The translations under genes were made by a program, and so were the position numbers. From the NCBI GenBank assembly GCA_016098155.1, contig JAAAJB010000134.1, positions 437-64,186 of the forward strand: 63,750 bases of DNA, read 5' to 3'. Origin of the DNA: Actinomortierella ambigua. Taxonomy: Eukaryota > Mortierellomycota > Mortierellomycetes > Mortierellales > Mortierellaceae. The notes under the pieces were generated by a model that ran no database searches, was not told the origin of the DNA, and saw only the letters and a list, made by a program, of their open reading frames with translations. This document shows positions 56,656 through 63,750 of this stretch, in pieces (within the stretch, counting starts at the first letter, position 1; every line of letters starts with the position of its first letter).

Positions 56656-57709
56656 ATGATTTTCCGCCACGCCCTTCTCGCAACTGCCTCCTGTGCCTTC
56701 CTCGCCACGCTCATTGAGGCACACTCTTGGGCCGATTGCGTCGACTGGCGTTTCAACGACCCAGCGAAACCTGGTAATACATCGACACAGCAGCACACCC
56801 TTTTCCCGCTTTTTTTTTCTCTCTCTCTTTTTGCTACTGCTGTGCACATTTCCCAAGAAACCTGAGCACCTACCTCTCTTTCTCTCTCTCTGAACTCTCT
56901 TCATATCTTTGTCGCCCTTCTCTCTCCTTCTTTCGCTTCTTCTCTCCTGCACGCACACTCACTCACACGCCCTTCCTTTCATATCGTCCAAAATACACCT
57001 GCTGGCGCTTTCAACCCTTCAACCAACCAACCAACCACTATCAACAATAGGATGGACGGACAAGCACGGCAAGTGCTTTGGCTGGGCCCGCCAATTCCCA
57101 TACAAGTCGAAGGTGCTCTTTGGTGATCTCGACTCGGATTCGCCCAACCGGCACTACCAGCAAGACCCATCAAACTTTGCGCCATGCTCGGACGAACGGC
57201 GCGGCCGTGAGACTGGCGCGGACGAGACCCGTCAGAACCCAATCTCTAATGCGTACGTTGGCGATTTTGGGCCCATGGCCACGACCGAGGCTGGTAAGGA
57301 TATCTGTGTCCGTTGGCCGGCCAAGAACCATGCCGTGAAAAGCGAAGAGGACCGTGGTGTGTTCATCAACATGCCTCCAACACCCCTGCCAAAAGATCCT
57401 GAAACGCAGGCCGAGTTCACCAAGTATAACATTGCTAAACTCCCGTACAAGAACTGCAACCATATCGATGGCGATTCGGACCACACCCCTTGTGGCGGCT
57501 GCTTCAACATCCCCGCCAACAGCACGGAGGGCTACTATGTCGTCCAGTGGCGTTGGGAACTCAACGACAACGAGTGGTACACCTCTTGTTGGGACCTGCT
57601 TGTGAAGGCCCCTGTGAAGGCCCCTGCAACTGGCGGCGGTGGCGGCGGCTCGTCTCTGACTTCAGTGAATGCTGGCACCTCTCTTTTTGCACAATTGGCC
57701 GAGAGCTAA
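56656..57709 (+). CDS. Secreted LPMO-like protein (N-terminal histidine)
   Basis: Two exons, 56656-56773 and 57051-57709, giving 258 aa. The signal peptide (MIFRHALLATASCAFLATLIEA) would be cleaved just before His, giving a mature N-terminus HSWADCVDWRF. That is the arrangement of copper lytic polysaccharide monooxygenases, where His1 forms half of the histidine brace. Candidates for the second brace residues are His in WPAKNHAV (about residue 137) and the aromatic in NEWYTSCWDLLV. Eight Cys sit in the mature protein, consistent with disulfides. The C-terminus has a KAPVKAPATGGGGGGSS linker and a short end with no clear GPI signal. I infer a cell-wall or chitin-active auxiliary enzyme; the AA family is not assigned. 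Confidence 0.75.
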
Positions 57710-58211
57710 AAAAAAGCAGAAGGACGGATATTTTTCTTTCCACATAAAATTTTTGAGAGCACCACGCAATCTCCTCCCCCTCGGCTTGTACCCTCGTTCT
57801 CTCTCTCTCTACGTAGCACCCCTCTTTTCTACCCCAACCTCATACCCATCTATTCTCCATCCCTCTTGTACTTTATCACCCATTCTCTCTCTCTTCTTGC
57901 CTTCTGTTCAAGCGGTTCGACAGATAGAGTAATTCATTATACATACTTTTTTTTGACAGGCACAGGCCACTCGTAAATGTCAAATGTTAACATACACGTC
58001 TTTGTGATGTTTTTTTTTCTTTTGTTGGCGTAACTCAGGTGGATGCATGCACTGTACCTGATCTCGATTTTCCTTGTGGGTTTCTAACCAATTGTTCATT
58101 GTTCATTGTTCGCGACTACGCAACCTCTTCTTTCGGCTCTTGATTTTTTTTGGTCTGGGGAGGGAGGAATGGCTCTCAACAAACACCGCCAAATTGCTTT
58201 TTCCCCCCCCC
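57710..58211. other. Intergenic region
   Basis: C/T-rich 3' flank of the LPMO-like gene, then poly-T and poly-C (58203-58220) leading into the direct repeat. No gene. Confidence 0.5.
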
Positions 58212-58471
58212 CCCCCCCCCCTCTCTCTCTCTTTCTCTCTCTCTCTCTACCTCGCAATTCCCCGATCTCGTACACTATTTTCCTTTTGATGTGTTCATTA
58301 TTTTGATCCCGCATCAACATGGGCTACAAGTAGTAGCCGTGGTACCACGAGGGTCTCGCTTCGACGTGGATCGGATGGGTCAACCATCTGAGCTTCCGAA
58401 TATGGCACGATCATGAACAGCGCACTTCATGGAAGGACTTCTTCCAAGTGCGAGCAACTTGGAACCCATAG
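58212..58471. repeat. Direct repeat copy 1 (orphan 3' flank of family member F)
   Basis: Closely matches 63060-63300, starting with a (CT)n run and continuing through CAATTCCCCGATCTCGTAC, the ATCAACATGGGCTACAAG block and GTGGATCGGATGGGTCAACC. The second copy lies directly downstream of gene F, but no F-like coding sequence precedes this one. Confidence 0.85.
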
Positions 58472-58753
58472 ACTATCCCATTAATCATCAATATAGAGTG
58501 CATCGACGCGTACGCCCCCACAGATTCATGATACTTCTCGCCCATTTCACCTAGCTATTTGTAGAGGTGTCGAGGAGCATTGCAGACTATTGGCAATATG
58601 CACGATCTACATACGTTGATCCGAGTGCACTCGGCGCCGACACTGACCGTACTGACACCGAGCACACCTAGGGCCAACGTGAGTCAGAATTCAGTGCAAG
58701 GTCATTCCCTGCTAAGAAGACGTGTTTTCTGGCTTTTTCAAAATGAGAGAGAG

Positions 58754-58832
<79 letters not shown>

Positions 58833-60339
58833 AGAATGAGGCAGTGAGTGAGTGAAAGAAGAAAGGTTATTCCAGAGCCTGTAGTAGAGAATATAGACCC
58901 TCTTTTCTAGGCACTATGAGCTATCATATCATGATTTTTTTTCCCTTTGTGCGCTCTCGAGGTTGCTGTCAAGATAAAGAGGAAGACATTTCAATACTGT
59001 TAAGGCTTCAATCCGGTCAGTGCCTGAACAAAGGTCTGCATGAACAAATATATATGTTTGAAAACGGCAGTTCTGACAGAGTCGTATCCGCGTGTACGAA
59101 CACGACGAACGACAATAGTTCATGGCAGCAAACGAAGAGGTTTGCTCAAACGGGCATTCCTCTGTTTAGCTGACGTGCTCGCATTTTGTCCCCAGACAAA
59201 CAGCATCGTTGTGGCTTTCCTGATGTCGCTGGCTCCAGGGTACATCATTGGTATCAATAAGTCTCCATGGAGATATGGAGATAGGTCTCTTGCTCTGGAT
59301 AATCATGATGGCCAGGAGCTTGAGTTCCATTCAGTGAGAGGTCGAATGGCGGTCTATGTCGGCGCACCCGAAGGCGAGCACGCGCTAGTCTAGTAGGCAG
59401 AAATGTACCTCTCCAAAAGTGGGCATTTTCAAACTGTTGTGGTTGTACATTCCGCGGACGCTGAAAAAGCCTGTAGTAGATCTGCTCTCTCGTCCACTCT
59501 GCTCCCCCATTCTTGACCAAGTGGTGTGTGTTTGTTACCACTCTACCCACTCGTGTACCAATCCTACGATTTCTTTTTCATCGCGGTTAGTCCGATAGGA
59601 GGTGAAGCGTGTACTTCCAGGTGAAGACACACATAGACACAAGACCCTGTAGCAGGAAGGCCATTGCGAGGTGCTATCGCTTGCTCCTTGTCAGCCCAGG
59701 TGGCTCAAACCTAAAAAAAAAAAAAAAAAAAAAAAGGCCCCCCCTCTCTGGCAATCATACCAAGCTTGAGACCCTTCCAATCCAAAAGGAATGGTAAACA
59801 CCCGTACATGAAAGTGCAGCGACGCAGAGGAGCTAAAGTACAGTGCAAGTAGCGCCCAAGATGGAGAGACGACGTAGAAGAAGGGGATGGTCAAGCGTGC
59901 TGGCGCTTTTGAGGTGAGCATTGCCCTCGGCCAGGGAGTGGGATACAAGGATGCATATTCCCCCTTCTCTTCTTTGTAGTCTACCAAGGTTGGTTTGTGT
60001 TACCAGCAGGGGGAGAGCATCTGGCCAGATAGTCTACCTCAATTCAAATGGTCGGAGGGCTACATGCACGCAATTTACCCTCTACAAAGTGAGTGGACGA
60101 ATGTGGTATCACTCTCCCTTGCTCTCCCTCACCATGATTTTCTACTTCCTCGACCGATCTCTCTTCTTGAGAGCAAGCCCTTCATCTCATTCAACCCCAT
60201 CCGATTTCGATGCTTGTCCATTCATCTTGAACAAGCCCGGACCGCTCTCTCTCTCTGTAGCCCTACTTCTCGCCGACTCTCAGACTCCGATTCCGTGCAC
60301 CTCCCTTGTTCCCCTGGTCTCTCATCAACCTGACACATC
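58472..60339. other. Intergenic region with GA microsatellite
   Basis: A long (GA)n run occupies 58745-58832. A 21-24-base poly-A lies at 59713-59735. Frames at 58930-59395 (for example CLNKGLHEQIYMFENGSSD and RYGDRSLALDNHDGQELEF) are protein-like but unrecognised and separated by stops. The last 200 bp form the C/T-rich leader of gene F. Confidence 0.45.
58745..58832. repeat. GA microsatellite
   Basis: Near-perfect (GA)n with a few AAA interruptions, the longest simple repeat in the window. Confidence 0.95.
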
Positions 60340-63026
60340 ATGGGTTCCATCGCAAAAGCTACTGCGATAGTGCAGAACAATATCCTGCTGGTCCAATACT
60401 CGCCAACAGGCAAAGGTGTTGGAGACCTGTATGCTATCTTGCTGTCTGACATGAGCCAACCACTTCCGTTCCAGATCCAACGCCAGACACCAGAGTTGCA
60501 AGCACTGAATGACCGTATCGTCTCCATGTCGCTCGCCTCAGTTCCTCCTTCCAGTGGCTTTAACCCTACAACACCTGGTACCAGCCCTCCTGCACCACCT
60601 GGTACCAACCCTCCTGCGCCACCTGATACCAGCCCTCCTGCACCACCAGGTTCCCCGCCTGGAAGCGTCGGTGGTGGTGGCCTATCATCTGTAGCTAGTG
60701 CCCCACAACTATTTGCACAAAGAGCGATCGATTCAGGTGCAGTCAAGGCTGCCGCAGCGCCACAAGCTCCTCCTTTTCGCGATGTCGTTCTTGCTGTGAA
60801 TAATTTTGGCTCTACTACTCAAGTGTGGCATATCAAAGCACCAGGCCGCGGCGTGCCACCAGGAGCAACAGACAGCAGCCCATTGGCCCCTCTTTGGGGT
60901 GCATCCAAGATGCCATCATCCCTCTTTCCTAGTGCCACCTTAATCAAACTTGGGACCCATACACCTCAGGGCCGTCAGAACCCCGGCCTCCTGGCTCTTA
61001 TGCAGACGAACGTGACGGATTTTCTTGTGGGCGCGATTCTTCAACTGAGAAAGCTCGACTATGTGCCTGACCCAGTGAACGTTGGCTCACCTACATCGCC
61101 CGGCACACAAGCACCACCTTCTGAGCAACCGGTCCCGTGGAAGCAAGGCTGGAATGAACCGGTGACTTTGAAGTCTTCGAGTCTAACCCCAGAACAATTC
61201 AGTTACGGTTACCATCTAGCAACGGTCCCATCATCGGCCCTTAACACGGCAGATTTCTCAATATCCGTGACCGCACCATGTTTTGAATACCATAGTGGGT
61301 TAAATGCGTTTCTTTGGTGCCGAACGCTCACGTATGACCCACCCAACTCTGGGGCCTATGGAAAGCCTTTTGAGGTATGTTCTCCGACGATCCTTCGTGT
61401 TTGCCAAATGGCATAAGGATAGCGCAACATTTCCGACGAGCTACTATTTGCCTGATCCGCTTGGATGAATTGGCTGCTTCCTGCTTTCTGCTTTCTGCTT
61501 TTTTTTTGTGCCCCAAGCTAACGGCTAAAACTCAAACTCCCACACGCCTGAACAATAGTTTTCTAATCCTTCAGCAGATGAAGTACAACCTCTGAATCCG
61601 TGCTTCGCATCAAGTAAGGTCCAATACCATCATCTTTTATGTCCAGACTCAAGTCTGAGCTCCACTTTGACTCCGTCTGCTCAGATCTGTGATGTTTACT
61701 CGGCGATTTTTTACCCAATTATTATTGTACGACATTCAAACCTTAAAAGCATCGTTCGAGTCGGTGGTCGTTTCGAATGACAAAGTGTACTACCACAGCT
61801 TTGCTGCAGACTCAAGCAACTGGCTTCCGGTAAACTCCGCAAACAATGCCCCCAAGCTTCATGGATTTGTCATTGCCTGCACTACATTCAACAATATCCT
61901 CATTGTTGTTGCTCCAAGTAAGGACCATATATAAGAATTTCGTTCCTGACCCTCTTAATGTCCTATAGCTCCTCAAAACACAGGCCCCAAAAACTGAAAA
62001 CTCATTCATTGTCATGCCTTTATCTTTCTCTGGTAACGCTTGTTGATAGGCTCTGTTGACACAAAGTCGCGACCAGATATCCATCTTTTCGACCTCAGGA
62101 CCACCACATGGTCCAAGGCACAGCTCGTCCCAGCACCACCTGGCACGTTCAGCGACACTCCTCCTATCCCACCGCCTCCAGGAAATTCTGGAGGTCCTGG
62201 TAAGGGAGGTCCTGACGAAGGAGGAGGCTCTAACCCATCCGGCGATTCCAGTACTGTGGACCCCTCGTCGGCCAACGCGACCACTTCTCAAGCAGGTCTC
62301 ATCGGAGGCATCGTTGGCGGAATCGTCGTTCTGGGACTGCTGATCTATGCCGGATTTTTCTTCAAGCGACGTCGTGGATCGAAACAAAAGGGTCAGGATC
62401 GAGATGGACTTGCCCTGAAGCCAGTGGAGGGCGATGACGACCACCATAATGGGCAACGGACGTACGATTCGAGGCGGGGAGGTCGTGGCGATGAAAGAAA
62501 TTCAGGAGAGATGGACCACCATGAGTTGGCTCATTCACGAGCAAACGACCACCACGAGACGACTTGGCCGTCAGCACATAACCAGTACGAGACGCCTTTG
62601 CCACAACCAGGTGGCCTCCAGGCGATGGCTTGGTCACAACCAGGTGGCCCCCCGACGATGGCTTGGGAACAGCCAGGTGGCCCCCCGACGATGGCTTGGT
62701 CACAACCAAGTGGCCCCCCGATGATGGCTTGGTCACAACCAGGTGGCCTCCAGGCGACGGCTTGGCAACAAGTAGATGGCCTCCAGGAGATGCCTTTATC
62801 ACAACCAGGTGGCCTCCGGGAAACGAACCGATCACGGGTAAATTACCCCCAGGAGATGACTAGGGCACCATCAAACGTCGATTATAGGACAGCTTCGTCA
62901 CCAGAGTACACCCCCCGGAGGAAGACTCGGTCACGGGTAAACAGTCCGCAGGAGAGGACTCGAGCGATGACACCGGTGGCGCACAGGGTCAACAGTCCCC
63001 AGTACAATCCCAATCAACAGCTCTAG
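60340..63026 (+). CDS. Divergent kelch-like single-pass membrane protein, family copy F
   Basis: Multi-exon. Exon 1 is 60340-61374 (MGSIAKATAIVQNNILLVQ... to AYGKPFE, donor GTATGT). An exon ends at 61918 (FESVVVSNDKVYYHSFA, FNNILIVVAP), and the last runs 62049-63026. The middle exon(s) between 61375 and about 61755 are unresolved and may be degenerate. Exon 1 has a 9-residue repeat (PPGTSPPAP, three units) and conserved Cys in TAPCFEY and LWCRTL. The kelch-like unit is split by the last intron (DIHLFDLRTTTWSKAQLV). After a Pro/Gly hinge come the span LIGGIVGGIVVLGLLIYAGFF and KRRRG. The tail has seven imperfect 11-residue QPGGPPTMAWS units and ends NSPQYNPNQQL. It shares layout, not obvious sequence, with A-E. 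Confidence 0.65.
62605..62830 (+). repeat. 33-bp coding tandem repeat in tail of F
   Basis: About seven imperfect units encode QPGG(L/P)(Q/P)xMAWS. Later units decay (QQVDGLQEMPLS, QPGGLRETNRS). Confidence 0.85.
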
Positions 63027-63053
63027 ATGACATGATATCGGCTGCAAGTTGTT

Positions 63054-63059
<6 letters not shown>

Positions 63060-63085
<26 letters not shown>

Positions 63086-63300
63086 ACCTCTCAATTCCCC
63101 GATCTCGTACTTTATTTCCCTTTTTGATGTGTTCATTATTCTGATCCCACATCAACATGGGCTACAAGTAGTAGCCGTGGTACCACGGGGGCCTCGCTTA
63201 AAAGTGGATCGGATGGGTCAACCGTCTGAGCTTCCGAATATGCTACAGCCACGAACAACACTCTACACGGCAAGGCTTCTTCCAAGTGCGAACAACTTAT
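63060..63300. repeat. Direct repeat copy 2, 3' flank of F
   Basis: Second copy of the 58212-58471 repeat, beginning 34 bp after the stop codon of F, so here it probably serves as 3' UTR. Confidence 0.85.
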
Positions 63301-63412
63301 TAATAAATAAAAGCTTTCAGTTCATCCACGCGGGGTAGGCAGATAGTAGCTCGTCAGAAACGTGAGTTATACAAAAGCTATTGGCAAACACAAAGATCGT
63401 CGGAGAACGTAC

Positions 63413-63750
63413 CATAGAATACGGTCCAGAGCTGGGTGGGTCACGCACGAACATTTGGCACCAATAATGAAGTGATGAAGGTGCACTAAAACATGGTGCA
63501 GCTATAGCTGCCGAGAATACTCCCTCGCCAAGAGCCGATGCTGGGACTGTTGTTAAATGGTGAATGTCACCAGGTTGTGGTCTTTCAAGACTCCAACGCA
63601 CGGCCCACGGCCCATTCCAGCTTTGCTTCCACAGAACTGATTGCTCGGCTGCGGTAGGATTCTTATTGCCGCCGCCGCCGCCGACTCCACTACTCTGAGG
63701 AGTTGATGATGGTGCTTGTGTGCTGGGTGATTTAGGAGAGCCAACGTTCA
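63413..63750 (-). CDS. Partial F-like family member (copy G), cut by window edge
   Basis: An exon enters from the right edge on the minus strand: NVGSPKSPSTQAPSS, VLWKQSWNGP, HLTTVPASALGEG, IAAPCFSAPSSLHYWCQMF, RDPPSSGPYSM, then a GTACGT donor at 63412. It aligns with exon 1 of F (NVGSPTSPGTQAP, PWKQGWNEP, HLATVPSSALN, VTAPCFEYHSG, YDPPNSGAYG). F and G therefore face each other tail to tail. Downstream exons within the window were not resolved; sequence to 63317 may be intron. Confidence 0.7.

Noticed and set aside
57600..57709. GPI-anchor signal at the C-terminus of the LPMO-like protein
   Set aside because: The end after the Gly linker is not hydrophobic enough.
58930..59395. Protein-like frames resembling a beta-trefoil lectin
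   Set aside because: No repeated QxW or MIR pattern, and stops separate the pieces.
1..63750. tRNA, rRNA and CRISPR features
   Set aside because: No paired A/B boxes with a plausible cloverleaf, no rRNA-like block, and no regularly spaced repeats with unique spacers were seen by eye.

Overview
This 63.75 kb window is nuclear DNA of a filamentous fungus. Genes have short introns with GT..AG borders, pyrimidine-rich leaders and no operon structure. Kinase plus Sel1-repeat relics, an XPG/FEN1-like mobile relic, a Helitron relic and a set of genes that resemble animal more than yeast versions (RBM39, RAD51C, an ANCHR-like protein, a candidate sororin) suggest an early-diverging fungus, most likely Mucoromycota and probably Mortierellaceae. 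That placement is inference. I found no rRNA, tRNA or CRISPR array.

Layout. 0.5-3.3 kb (-): RBM39/CAPER-type splicing factor, divergent from 3.4-5.6 kb (+) mitochondrial PGP synthase (PGS1). 5.9-7.1 kb (-): decayed XPG/FEN1-like element gene. 7.6-9.1 kb (+): eIF4E, convergent with 9.8-11.7 kb (-) an unrecognised coiled-coil protein, which is divergent from 12.1-14.7 kb (+) the AMPK beta subunit. 15.1-32.8 kb holds five same-strand (-) paralogues (called A-E here) of a single-pass membrane protein with a kelch-like ectodomain; a broken kinase-Sel1 gene lies between B and C, and a Helitron relic plus a 168-bp direct duplication between D and E. 34.0-36.6 kb (+): candidate sororin-like cohesion factor. 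36.8-39.3 kb (-): cytosolic AsnRS, divergent from a small unknown gene. 40.5-42.3 kb (-): RAD51C. 42.6-43.2 kb: kinase N-lobe relic. 43.7-45.3 kb (-): OMA1 protease. 45.5-48.9 kb (-): a 1157-residue membrane protein of unknown function. 50.5-53.0 kb (+): OPY2-like HOG-pathway anchor. 53.4-55.1 kb (+): ANCHR-like protein. 56.7-57.7 kb (+): secreted LPMO-like protein. 60.3-63.0 kb (+): a sixth, divergent member (F) of the membrane family, with a seventh (G) entering from the right edge on the other strand.

The housekeeping genes do not form a pathway. The most unusual content is the A-G family. Its members pair a kelch-like ectodomain with a glycine-zipper membrane span and a long disordered cytosolic tail. 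Several tails end in the same short PQY(I/N)P motif although the rest of the tail does not align. The design looks like a lineage-specific, rapidly diversifying set of surface or endomembrane receptors. The shared N-terminus has no visible signal peptide, which is a topological puzzle. Exon borders were read by eye from splice consensus, reading frame and homology, and have not been checked against transcripts.
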